From positions 128,206 through 192,205 of the forward strand of contig JACPBQ010000002.1 in the NCBI GenBank assembly GCA_016180235.1: a DNA stretch of 64,000 nt, read 5' to 3'. The notes beneath the pieces were generated by a model, which saw nothing but the letters and a program-made list of their open reading frames with translations, was not told where the DNA came from and did no database searches. Below, in pieces: positions 9,257-17,060 of this stretch. Every line of letters starts with the position of its first letter. Positions within the stretch are counted from its first letter, which is position 1. The position numbers were made by a program, and so were the translations under genes. The stretch comes from Candidatus Woesearchaeota archaeon (GTDB taxonomy: Archaea; Nanobdellota; Nanobdellia; Woesearchaeales; GW2011-AR4).

Positions 9257-9264
9257 TCGAAGCA

Positions 9265-9278
9265 GAAACATTTAAATA
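9265..9278 (+). promoter_or_regulatory. BRE/TATA promoter of the 9346 gene
   Basis: gaaacatttaaata is a near-ideal archaeal BRE+TATA. It predicts transcription near 9300, so the gene at 9346 has a short leader. Confidence 0.65.
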
Positions 9279-9302
9279 CTAAATCATATATTAATATACA
9301 TA

Positions 9303-9314
9303 TTAGTATACTAA
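9303..9314. promoter_or_regulatory. Perfect 12-bp palindrome at the predicted start site
   Basis: ttagtatactaa is self-complementary and lies at the predicted +1, preceded by a second palindrome tatattaatata (9287-9298). The position is right for a repressor operator, though AT-rich palindromes arise easily by chance. Confidence 0.35.
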
Positions 9315-9345
9315 ATTAGGAAAAAAAGAGGATTTTGAATTAGAA

Positions 9346-10761
9346 ATGGCTACAACAGCAGACCTTATGAAGTTCGGCTTCAAGCAGGAAGAGCTTGCAG
9401 AGCAGACTCGCGGCCAGTACTCTAAAACAGGCTTCCCGGTGCCGGCAAGGCGCTACAGGCTGCATTATGAAGGCTATAACATATCAATTGAGGAGCCTTA
9501 TTTCTATATTCTGCATTACCTAAGGTACTATGCGGGCTTTCCGAGCATAGACAAGATAACAGACATATTTGCTGCAGCAGAAAACAGCGCATTTTTCGGG
9601 GCTAACCAGCAGCGATTGGGAATGCAGCAGGACAAGGTATCGCAATTCCTGGCAACAATAGGAAAAATGGTCAAGGAGCTTTTCCAGCTGGTAAGGGAAT
9701 TAAGGGTTCTGGACGAGAGGCTGAGCTACTACGTAGACTCCTTTAAACCGGAAAGCAGGAGCAGGGAGAGTGCAGAGATTACATTAAAAGGCACATGGGT
9801 TGATTTAGTCGAGCAGGGAGCTAAAAATCCGGCATCCGTTTATGGGATGGCCAGGGAAGTGCAGTTTACAACTTTGCCTGACTTGTTTTTCTCGACGCAT
9901 CCATTAAGGCAGGAAGATGTTGATGAGATTGTGGATAGGGAAAGGGGAGCATTCAACAGAAAAGTCAAGGAAGTACTGAAAAGAAAGTTAAGGACATTTT
10001 TAGCCTGGAAAGAGCACACATTTGACGAGCTGAAAAACAGGAGAGTTTTTACATTGAAATACCTCAGGCAGCATTACGAGATCATAAGGATGTACATACA
10101 CTGGGTAAAGCCATACCTAAGGAATATACAGCGTTTGCAGCTGGACCAGAGCAAGACCGAAACTCCTGACTTATTGGTGGCTTTTGAAAGCTCGATGATA
10201 GAAGTGGAATTATTGGCGCGAAAGCCCGGAACAGTCAATCAGTGCCTCCTCATAAATTATCTTTTCAGGACAAGGCCGGAGATGTCTTACAATCAGGAAT
10301 ACCAGCGCGGCCCCATACATCTTGGCAGGGTTGAGATTGACATCAGGTGCTACGGATGGACAAGCCAGGAAATAGAAAACTACAAGAAGATGCGCGAGCA
10401 GGAAGATTTCCAGCTTTTGGGAATAATAGACGGCTCTGTCAAGGCTGCAATGGAAGCCCTGGGAGACGAGCTTATGAGATACCTGAAGGAAGCCGGAGAG
10501 GACATGGGGCCAAAGCCCGCTCAGCAGGCAGAAGGGAAAAAATCATCTTTCATGAGCCCTTATTCATCTGTTTTCAAAGGCTTTTCTGAGCTGTTTGGAA
10601 AGGCCAAAACGCCAAAAAAACAGCCAAGGCCGAAAAAGCCGAGCAAGACTGATTTAATGAAGATGTCTATGGCGAGGACCGGCGCAGAGGCAGGCGCAAA
10701 GTCTTATGCCTGGACAATCTATCACCATTTCAAAAAGCATCACGGAATGCTGAACTGGTAA
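9346..10761 (+). CDS. Conserved-looking helical protein of unknown function
   Basis: 471 residues, soluble, no signal peptide. I do not recognise the family. The N-terminal ~120 residues are aromatic-rich ('EEPYFYILHYLRYYAGFPS'), the centre is long amphipathic helix with many Arg/Lys, and residues ~390-430 are a low-complexity Lys/Pro/Ala linker ('KKQPRPKKPSKTD') before a short basic C-terminus ending HHFKKHHGMLNW. The strong promoter and long intact ORF argue for a real, expressed gene. The basic linker suggests nucleic-acid or ribosome association, which is only inference. Confidence 0.6.
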   Translation: MATTADLMKFGFKQEELAEQTRGQYSKTGFPVPARRYRLHYEGYNISIEEPYFYILHYLRYYAGFPSIDKITDIFAAAENSAFFGANQQRLGMQQDKVSQFLATIGKMVKELFQLVRELRVLDERLSYYVDSFKPESRSRESAEITLKGTWVDLVEQGAKNPASVYGMAREVQFTTLPDLFFSTHPLRQEDVDEIVDRERGAFNRKVKEVLKRKLRTFLAWKEHTFDELKNRRVFTLKYLRQHYEIIRMYIHWVKPYLRNIQRLQLDQSKTETPDLLVAFESSMIEVELLARKPGTVNQCLLINYLFRTRPEMSYNQEYQRGPIHLGRVEIDIRCYGWTSQEIENYKKMREQEDFQLLGIIDGSVKAAMEALGDELMRYLKEAGEDMGPKPAQQAEGKKSSFMSPYSSVFKGFSELFGKAKTPKKQPRPKKPSKTDLMKMSMARTGAEAGAKSYAWTIYHHFKKHHGMLNW

Positions 10762-10767
10762 ATAAAA

Positions 10768-11040
10768 TAAAAAAATGCCAATACGGTTAAGAAACAAGTT
10801 AACAATAATTTGATTATGTTTAAGATGATATAAAATTAATAATTAAACGCAAATAAAAATAATTCATATCCGGCGTTTTTGCAAAAACAATGCGGGAGGG
10901 CAAAAAACGCAGGTTATTATTTTGATTTTCATGAAAATCAGAGATTTTCAGGACACGGAAAATTTTAAATTTTCTCGTGTTTCATTGTCATAATGAAATA
11001 ATGTTTGCATTAAAATATGACAAAACAAATAGTTGGTAAC
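10768..11040 (+). repeat. Dispersed spacer element, copy 1
   Basis: One of three related elements in this window. Block order: 'atgccaatacggtt', a 'tcacaa/taacaat' block, 'tttgattat', AT-rich linker, then a stem CCGGCGTTTTTGC (10870-10882) with GCAAAAAACGCAGG (10900-10913), 'ttattattttgatttt', 'taatgaaataa' and 'aacaaatagttgg'. Copy 1 has about 60 extra bases carrying two palindromes. It fills the whole spacer between the 9346 gene and the 11076 gene, both on this strand. Confidence 0.75.
10924..10980. repeat. Two palindromes inserted in spacer element copy 1
   Basis: GATTTTCATGAAAATC (10924-10939) is a perfect 16-bp palindrome, and ACACG-GAAAATTT / AAATTTTC-CGTGT (10953-10980) is a near-perfect stem-loop. 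Neither is in copies 2 and 3, so they look like a secondary insertion or expansion. Confidence 0.55.
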
Positions 11041-11075
11041 TGATTGATTAAATGCTAATAATGAGTGACTAAAAA

Positions 11076-13265
11076 ATGAAATTTACAGACGGCTATTACA
11101 GCCACCATCCAATGGTTGATTATTTCAATTCCATGGAGCCGGAGTCATATGGGATGAAGGCAGACAACAGGCCTGATGTCAACCTCGGCATAAATGACAT
11201 AGGCATGTCTGTTCCGATGGGAATCTCTGCCCAGAATGTAGCCGGAATATATTCAAAAATAAGGATGGGCGCTGGCAAATTGGAGATACAGTTCCCGGGC
11301 TATAGGGTAGGAAACCGCAACCAGCAGACTCCCGAGATGCTTGGAGAGGACCAAAGGCAGGCATTGAGGGAAATGCAGATGGCAAACGAAGTAAGGTTCA
11401 ACACTCACGCTTCCTTCGGCCTTATGGGGATGATGGGCCGCGATGAGAGGGGGAATTTTTCGACTTATGGGGCTTACCAGGATCTTTTTGAGCTAAAGCG
11501 CGCAATTGACTTTCAGGCAGACATGGGCGGTGGAAGTGTGGTCATGCATTCAGGAGAATTTGAAAGGCCGATGACTGACATATTTATTGATGATGAAACT
11601 CACAGAAGAAATTTAGCGCGCGACTCAAGCGGAAGGCTGATGATAAAGCAGGCCCATACCCAGGAATTTGATGCCAAGTTTGACTTAATGGATGCAAGAA
11701 CAAGCCAAAAAATGGAGACAGTGCAGAAGGACAGGCTGGTTTCATACCCGGTATGGAAAAGGGCAAAAGAAAACTACACTGGGCTGGATATAAATGGGAA
11801 CCGTGTTTTAATCAGAAAAGGAGATTATATCGACTATGAGAACAAGAAGATAATTGACCCATGGGATGCTACAAAAGGAAGAGTCCCGGAATACAGCGAA
11901 AAAACAGGAAGATTTGAGGTTGCAAGGAGGCATTTTGATTATTTCAAGGAAGAAGCGCAGGAATATAACGAATATCTGAAGAAAAAAAAAGGAAGAGAGC
12001 TGAATTTCTATGAGAAAATCTATCCTGAAGAGATGTTTTTAAGGGCCACGTTAGAGACGCAGGAAGGCCACGCCCGCGGATGGGCGCTGCAGTATGGTGA
12101 AAGGGTTGATAGGGAACTGAAGACCTTGGAAAAGCTGAGAAAAGCAAAGGAATTTTATCAGAAACTGGAGAAAAACATGCCGGAAGACGAAAAATGGAAG
12201 ATAATGAAGCAAGTTTCAGACTTTGGCGAAGTTACAAGCACCCTTGTGCCTTCAGAAAGCAAACTGCCTACAAAAATACTTGACGATGCAATAAAAAACC
12301 AGGAAAAGGGCCTTGAATTTGCAAGGCAGGCTTCAACCTCACAGGAGCAGCAGGCATTCGACACCCATGAAACAAAAGAGAACCTCATCACGCCTATAAA
12401 AAGGCTAGAGCAGCACGGAGTAAGGATGTATGCGGAAGCAGGGATACATGCCCTGAGGAGGACAAAGGATCCAAATAATCCTGTTGTTGTTGCCATAGAA
12501 AACCTGTTCCCTGAAAGGTTTGGAGGCCATCTTGAAGAGCTGAAATGGGTAATAAAAAAATCAAGGGAAAGGATGGTTGAGATGCTTACTTCTCCAAAAG
12601 TGCAGCTGGGGGTCAGCAGGATGCCGACGGAAATGGACGAGGAAAAACTGAACGATGCCATGACTCCGGGAAGGGAAAGTATGCTGCAGGAAAATCCTTA
12701 TTATATGGGTATGGGGAAGGAGGAAGCGGAAAAAATTGCTGCAAGGCACATAAAAGCGACTTTGGACACTGGCCATCTGAACATGTGGAAGAAGTTCTGG
12801 CAGGAAGATCCGAGGCTTACAAAAGAGCAGAACGATACAAAATTCAGGGAATGGTACCTTAAGCAAGTGGAGAGTTTGGCAAAAGAAGGAATGGTCGGAA
12901 ACGTCCACCTTGCGGATAACTATGGTTTCCAGGATGACCATTTAAGCCCCGGGCAGGGAAATGCGCCGATAAAGGAAGCTGTGGCAATTTTGAAAAAATA
13001 CGGCTATGACCGCGCCATTACAGTAGAGCCAGGAGCGGATGCAACCACAGACCTAAGCGATTTCCATGGCCTGATGAAAACATGGAGATTATTCGGCAGC
13101 AGTGTCTACGGCATGGGAACCGGCGGCGGAGGACCTCAGGTGCCGCAGAGATGGGGGGATGTGCAGTATTCTTACTTCGGCCAGAACAGGCCCCCGTATT
13201 TCGTGTTTGGCGGATATGCGCCAAGCAACGACTGGACTTTATGGACTGCGGTTCCTATGGAGTAA
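11076..13265 (+). CDS. Sugar isomerase/AP-endonuclease-2-like TIM-barrel protein with large insert
   Basis: 729 residues, cytoplasmic. Both ends match the xylose isomerase-like/AP endonuclease 2 TIM barrel: 'AGKLEIQFPGYRVG' (strand 2), 'RFNTHASFGLMG', 'FQADMGGGSVVMHSG', later 'VVVAIENLFPERFGG', 'KATLDTGHLNMW', 'MVGNVHLADNYGFQDDHLSPG' and 'DRAITVEPGAD'. These supply the E, D, H, H, E metal ligands typical of the fold. Between strand 3 and strand 5 lies an insert of about 300 residues of charged helices, making it more than twice the usual 280 residues. Activity could be sugar-phosphate isomerase or endonuclease IV-like; the insert argues for something specialised. It is preceded by spacer element copy 1. 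Confidence 0.7.
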   Translation: MKFTDGYYSHHPMVDYFNSMEPESYGMKADNRPDVNLGINDIGMSVPMGISAQNVAGIYSKIRMGAGKLEIQFPGYRVGNRNQQTPEMLGEDQRQALREMQMANEVRFNTHASFGLMGMMGRDERGNFSTYGAYQDLFELKRAIDFQADMGGGSVVMHSGEFERPMTDIFIDDETHRRNLARDSSGRLMIKQAHTQEFDAKFDLMDARTSQKMETVQKDRLVSYPVWKRAKENYTGLDINGNRVLIRKGDYIDYENKKIIDPWDATKGRVPEYSEKTGRFEVARRHFDYFKEEAQEYNEYLKKKKGRELNFYEKIYPEEMFLRATLETQEGHARGWALQYGERVDRELKTLEKLRKAKEFYQKLEKNMPEDEKWKIMKQVSDFGEVTSTLVPSESKLPTKILDDAIKNQEKGLEFARQASTSQEQQAFDTHETKENLITPIKRLEQHGVRMYAEAGIHALRRTKDPNNPVVVAIENLFPERFGGHLEELKWVIKKSRERMVEMLTSPKVQLGVSRMPTEMDEEKLNDAMTPGRESMLQENPYYMGMGKEEAEKIAARHIKATLDTGHLNMWKKFWQEDPRLTKEQNDTKFREWYLKQVESLAKEGMVGNVHLADNYGFQDDHLSPGQGNAPIKEAVAILKKYGYDRAITVEPGADATTDLSDFHGLMKTWRLFGSSVYGMGTGGGGPQVPQRWGDVQYSYFGQNRPPYFVFGGYAPSNDWTLWTAVPME

Positions 13266-13360
13266 AAGGCAAGGTTTGGCTATATCCTGGATTTTTATAT
13301 AATTTTTAAGATAAATCTTTAAATTCTATTCACCAACCTTGCCATATTAACAAGCTTAAA

Positions 13361-13873
13361 ATGGCAGAAAACGAGGATATCAGGGAGCTGAAAAAGGAAT
13401 TAAAGAAATTAAAGCCTCAGGACAGGATAAAAAAGCTAAAGCAGCTTGAGGAGAAAAGGAAGGAGGAAATAACGGAGATAGAGGACTTGATAAGGGATTT
13501 TGAAAAAGAGATGAAGACGGACACAGTTGCAGAAGAAATTGCTCCGGAAGCAAGGGATGTGAATATTGCGCATTTGTTTGAGGAGGAGAGAGCAGGGCTT
13601 GAGTCTGCTGCAAAAAAAGAAGCGCCAAGGGACGATAAAAATTCAGGATATATCCCGATCAAGCAGTTATATGGAGACTATACAGCGCTTAAAGATATAC
13701 AATATGCGAGCATGACGGGCTCTTTGACGCCCTCACACCTGGAAAAAATGGACAGGATAGGCGAAAGGCTTGACAGGACCAAATACCATTCTGCAAGCCA
13801 GGATGTTGCCAATATACTGGTTGCAAGCAAAGCCACTTTGTACAAGATAAAGAAATATGCAGGTTTGGAATGA
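13361..13873 (+). CDS. Small coiled-coil protein of unknown function
   Basis: 170 residues with no recognised family. Residues 1-60 are an almost continuous Lys/Glu coiled coil ('ELKKELKKLKPQDRIKKL'), followed by a polar linker and a compact C-terminal region ('IPIKQLYGDYTALKDIQYA', 'HSASQDVANILVASKATLYKIKKYAGLE') that looks folded and helical. It has a TATA-like ctttaaatt about 40 bp upstream. The gene is tail-to-tail with the next gene with an 11-bp gap. Confidence 0.55.
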   Translation: MAENEDIRELKKELKKLKPQDRIKKLKQLEEKRKEEITEIEDLIRDFEKEMKTDTVAEEIAPEARDVNIAHLFEEERAGLESAAKKEAPRDDKNSGYIPIKQLYGDYTALKDIQYASMTGSLTPSHLEKMDRIGERLDRTKYHSASQDVANILVASKATLYKIKKYAGLE

Positions 13874-13884
13874 TTTCTTAGAAT

Positions 13885-14514
13885 TTATGCAGTAGAGCGT
13901 TTAAGGGCAAGCAGGGGCCTGTAAACGGACATCATATTCATCAGCCTGTATTTTTCCCATTCGCCTGAATCAATATTCAGCCCGACTGGAGGCACAAATC
14001 CTATATCTCCGGCAACTTCTCCCCTGACAAAATATTTAAAGTGCTTAGCAGCTTTTTCCATTGTTTCCTTGTTAATCATCTGCCTTGTGCTCTCCCCATT
14101 CCCCATAGCAGCTAAATTTTCATTTTCAGTTATTCTGTAAGAGCCATATGCAATGAATTGCCCAATATGGCCCCACATCTTATCATAATTTGCATAGATT
14201 GTGTATGCGGACATTCCGGCATAATGCTTTATGGTCCCATATCCCCCATGCACAGGCTTTTCTTCCTTGTTTTCTGATTCATCTTCAGCAGTATGATCTA
14301 AAGTTCCTTTACCCTGATTCTCATCAGTCTTTTCACTTACTTTCAAAGAATTGATTACTACACTTGCGACGATAGATGCAATAGAGGATTTATGCCTTGA
14401 AACCGTCTTATGGATCCTCTTATTGTTCATTGTTTTCCTGCCAGAATTATTAATTCTTATTTTGGTTAGGTTCATTAGAATTAATTCAACTAATGTTTCA
14501 TTTATTTTTCCCAC
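13885..14514 (-). CDS. Protein of unknown function
   Basis: 209 residues if the first Met is used; the true start may be the later 'MNNKRIHK'. A basic N-terminus leads to a weakly hydrophobic stretch ('SSIASIVASVVINSL'), a very acidic linker, then a tidy C-terminal domain ('TIKHYAGMSAYTIYANYDKMWGHI', 'GQFIAYGSYRITENENLAAMG'). I recognise no family. The hydrophobic stretch is too polar to call a membrane helix with confidence. Confidence 0.45.
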   Translation of the reverse strand: MGKINETLVELILMNLTKIRINNSGRKTMNNKRIHKTVSRHKSSIASIVASVVINSLKVSEKTDENQGKGTLDHTAEDESENKEEKPVHGGYGTIKHYAGMSAYTIYANYDKMWGHIGQFIAYGSYRITENENLAAMGNGESTRQMINKETMEKAAKHFKYFVRGEVAGDIGFVPPVGLNIDSGEWEKYRLMNMMSVYRPLLALKRSTA

Positions 14515-14600
14515 AAGACCACCTTATTGGATATTATATCCAGCAGGAACATTTCCGGTTATAAATAATTTATTATCCTGCAACAATACCTTTAAAGAAT

Positions 14601-15191
14601 CTATTTTAGCTTCTGCATGAGCCTTTTTAGGCTGCTGCTGGCCTCTATCGCGGCTGCAAGCGCCCCATATTCCGCAAGCTTGTAAGAGTCAGCATAAGCT
14701 ACTATGACCAAATCGGTTTTTGAGAGATTAAAATTAGCCTCTATACCCTTAAAATCGTATTGATTGGCATCTTCCAGTTCATAAAGCTTAAGATTTCCGT
14801 CATAATCGAGCACCAAAGCGCCGTCAGCTCCCGCCTTTACAGCAGTATCCCTGATCTCATAAGCCTTTCGCAGGCTTTTTTTGTTTTTAATGTGCTTGAT
14901 ATGGACTGCTATTCCCTTTTTACGGGAAAAAATAGAAGATAAGTCTGCTTTTGATGTCTTTATCTTTTTATTTGCCTCTATAAGCAGCTCTTTTCCTTTT
15001 TGGCTGAGATAATGCCCTTTTTTGTCCGATATTAGCAGCTTGCTTCCCTTTAATATATCAAGGATGCTCCTTACAGTGCCTTCGCCAAGCTCTAAGCTCT
15101 CAGATAGCGCAGACCTGCTTACAGGCTTTTCTATCCTGAACAGGCATCTCAAGACATCCAGCTTTGTAAAGTTTGGAAGGTTTCCAACCAT
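14601..15191 (-). CDS. Winged-helix regulator, DUF4443-like
   Basis: 196 residues from ATG 15191 (the ORF track begins four codons earlier). Residues ~8-75 form a winged helix: 'KLDVLRCLFRIEKPVSRSAL', then the recognition segment 'SLELGEGTVRSILDILKGS', then a wing 'GHYLSQKGKELL'. The C-terminal half ('AVHIKHIKNKKSLRKAYEIRD', 'AGADGALVLDYDGNLKLYELE') is an alpha/beta domain like that of archaeal DUF4443 proteins. Likely a transcription regulator of unknown ligand. It is transcribed away from the cruciform repeat copy L, which lies in its promoter region. Confidence 0.6.
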   Translation of the reverse strand: MVGNLPNFTKLDVLRCLFRIEKPVSRSALSESLELGEGTVRSILDILKGSKLLISDKKGHYLSQKGKELLIEANKKIKTSKADLSSIFSRKKGIAVHIKHIKNKKSLRKAYEIRDTAVKAGADGALVLDYDGNLKLYELEDANQYDFKGIEANFNLSKTDLVIVAYADSYKLAEYGALAAAIEASSSLKRLMQKLK

Positions 15192-15246
15192 GAAATGCAG
15201 CAACTTAAGTGCATATTTAAGTTTTGCCCCTTATAAAACAACAAAA

Positions 15247-15397
15247 TGTCAAAAACCACAATTCATATAATGGTGGCATGTTTCTTAGCGAAAAGCTAAG
15301 AAGTGGTTTTTGAGCATGCTCGGAAATATACCATAATTATTTATATTATAGTATTACTTCCATCAGTTATAAACTAAGGGTATATTTCCGACATATA
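15247..15397 (-). repeat. Cruciform-forming repeat, copy L (inverted relative to copy R)
   Basis: On the minus strand: GTCGGAAATATACC, about 41 bp, GGTATATTTCCGA, the palindrome GAGCATGCTC, then AAAAACCAC with an inner hairpin CTTAGC/GCTAAG and closing GTGGTTTTTGACA. It matches copy R (16928-17034) almost base for base over about 100 bp, in the opposite orientation. The 41-bp spacer is the main difference. It lies between the divergent DUF4443-like and methyltransferase genes. Confidence 0.85.
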
Positions 15398-15425
15398 AAA
15401 ACTTCCTTCAAATAGGGAAAAAACA

Positions 15426-15959
15426 ATGAAGCCGTTAGCATTCCAGCAGATAAAAAAAGAGTATGATGCTTTCTATAATGAGCTGCTAAGCCAGGGACAG
15501 CTCCCTCTGAGGTCCACAGGCAAAGGCTTTTGGGGTCATGTTCCAGCTGAAGATATTTATGAGGCATTTAAGCAGCTGAATTTGCAGGATCATAAAACAT
15601 TCATTGACATAGGGAGCGGTGATGGAAAAGTAGTTTTGATAGCTTCCTTGTTCTGCAAAAGAGCAGTTGGCATTGAGATAGATGACGAGCTGTTCAGGAA
15701 ATCCCTGGATATGCAAAAAAGCCTCGGCATAGGCAATGCGGCATTTTTTAATGATGATTTCTACAGCCATAGCGTCTCAGGATTTGATGCTGTATTCGTA
15801 TATCCTGACGAGCCTATGCACCGGAATTTGGAAAAAAAGCTTCTTAACGAGCTTACTGGGAAGCTGATACATTGCGGGCATCATTTTCATCCTGAAAACC
15901 TTAGGAAGCACAAGGACGTAATAGTGAATGGCACCCTGATGACAGTCTATACTAAGTAA
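15426..15959 (+). CDS. Class I SAM-dependent methyltransferase
   Basis: 177 residues. Motif I is 'FIDIGSGDGKVVLIASLF' (about 59-76) and the acidic end of strand 2 is 'VGIEIDDELF'. The usual catalytic signature after strand 4 is replaced by 'VFVYPDEP', so the substrate cannot be read off; it is not NPPF/DPPY. The N-terminal helix 'FWGHVPAEDIYEAFKQL' resembles small archaeal methyltransferases related to the lysine/Dot1-like group. It converges with the DUF483-like gene (8-bp overlap), and the pair is bracketed by repeat copies L and R. Confidence 0.7.
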   Translation: MKPLAFQQIKKEYDAFYNELLSQGQLPLRSTGKGFWGHVPAEDIYEAFKQLNLQDHKTFIDIGSGDGKVVLIASLFCKRAVGIEIDDELFRKSLDMQKSLGIGNAAFFNDDFYSHSVSGFDAVFVYPDEPMHRNLEKKLLNELTGKLIHCGHHFHPENLRKHKDVIVNGTLMTVYTK

Positions 15960-16794
15960 ATATCATAAATCCGGAATCATCTAAAATCTTATTTCCGATT
16001 TTCACTTTGTTTTTGCTTATTATTTCAATTTTTTTATTTTGGCTTAATTGGTTAAATAATTCATTTTTTATTGTTGGCATTATTTCATCGTATTCTAAAA
16101 TATTGTCCTTTAATTTATAATCCTTAAAAGCAAAAATCCCGTCATTCTCGGTGTAAAGGACAGCGCTTTTAAGCATATTCTCAAATTTGCCCGCTAATTC
16201 CGGGGAATATTTTTTTATTGTTCTCAGGTTCTCTTTGGCTATATTTACCGATTCTTTGCAGTTGAAATCATGCGGAAAATGGCTCAATAAAGTTATGTCA
16301 AAATACCTCATTGCATGGTTCGTATAGAATGGGAATTCAAAGCCATTAGAATTATTCAGGGTAGGGAGCATGTAATCATTTTGAATTTTTTCCTGTTTTT
16401 TCCTGTTTTTTGTAAAAAAATCAATGCAGCATTCCGGGTAGCCAAGTATTTCTCCAACAGCCCGGTCATCATTTTTGCTCTCTAGTATTTTGAGAAAGTT
16501 TGCTTTGTTTTTATCCCTGGATATATATAAATGATATAGCCCGGGATTTGCATTATTAATTGAAACTCTCTTGACTATATTGGCATAATTTCCTTTCCCC
16601 CGGTCAGCAGTTTTTACGACTTTAAAATCCGATATTTCCAAAAAAAGGTTATTTTTGCTGCAAAAATCTTTGATTTTGGCTAATTCATCTTGATTGGCAT
16701 CCAGCCTTACTGCCATCTTTAAATTATTAAGAAGATAAAAAATCTCCAATGATCGTGTATAATTAGCGAATATTTTCAATAATTCTTTCACCAT
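15952..16794 (-). CDS. DUF483-like protein
   Basis: 280 residues, soluble. The key motif is 'GEILGYPECCIDFFTKN' (about 117-133), the conserved 'GYPxCC..F' of archaeal DUF483 proteins, whose function is unknown; the two adjacent Cys may bind metal. The N-terminal 'ANYTRSLEIFYLLNNLK' and the mid-protein 'YHLYISRDKNKAN' also fit. It overlaps the methyltransferase tail-to-tail by 8 bp, and its promoter region holds a perfect hairpin and repeat copy R. Confidence 0.6.
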   Translation of the reverse strand: MVKELLKIFANYTRSLEIFYLLNNLKMAVRLDANQDELAKIKDFCSKNNLFLEISDFKVVKTADRGKGNYANIVKRVSINNANPGLYHLYISRDKNKANFLKILESKNDDRAVGEILGYPECCIDFFTKNRKKQEKIQNDYMLPTLNNSNGFEFPFYTNHAMRYFDITLLSHFPHDFNCKESVNIAKENLRTIKKYSPELAGKFENMLKSAVLYTENDGIFAFKDYKLKDNILEYDEIMPTIKNELFNQLSQNKKIEIISKNKVKIGNKILDDSGFMIFT

Positions 16795-16860
16795 AAAAGC
16801 TGATAAATAAGCCTATAATTAAAATCCTTTTGTTTATCCTGAAAGTAAGAGAAGGATATA

Positions 16861-16898
16861 GAAAATTCAACCAAAAGCATAAATCATGTTGAATTTTC
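16861..16898. other. Perfect 11-bp inverted repeat in the DUF483/MNT divergent region
   Basis: GAAAATTCAAC (16861-16871) pairs with GTTGAATTTTC (16888-16898) across a 16-nt loop. It lies between the DUF483-like start codon and repeat copy R, so it could be a leader hairpin or an operator for the minus-strand gene. Confidence 0.5.
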
Positions 16899-16927
16899 TT
16901 TATCATTTAAAGATAGTCATAAAGGTT

Positions 16928-17034
16928 TATATGTCGGAAATATACCATAGTATATTTCCGAGCATGCTCAAAAACCACTTCTTAGCGTTTAGCTAAGAAA
17001 TATGTCACCATTCTATGAATGGTGGTTTTTGACA
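16928..17034 (+). repeat. Cruciform-forming repeat, copy R
   Basis: Compact form of the element: stem 1 TCGGAAATATAC/GTATATTTCCGA with a 5-nt loop, the palindrome GAGCATGCTC, then an AAAAACCA/TGGTTTTT outer stem that encloses two hairpins, TTCTTAGC/GCTAAGAA and CCATTC/GAATGG. The whole would fold as a three-way junction in single-stranded DNA or RNA. Copy L is the inverted counterpart 1.5 kb away. Confidence 0.85.
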
Positions 17035-17060
17035 AATAAAATTACGGAAACTAAGATATA

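Noticed and set aside
15247-17034. Insertion sequence with transposase
   Set aside because: The bracketed genes are a methyltransferase and a DUF483-like protein; no transposase or recombinase is present, so only a non-autonomous cassette could be claimed.
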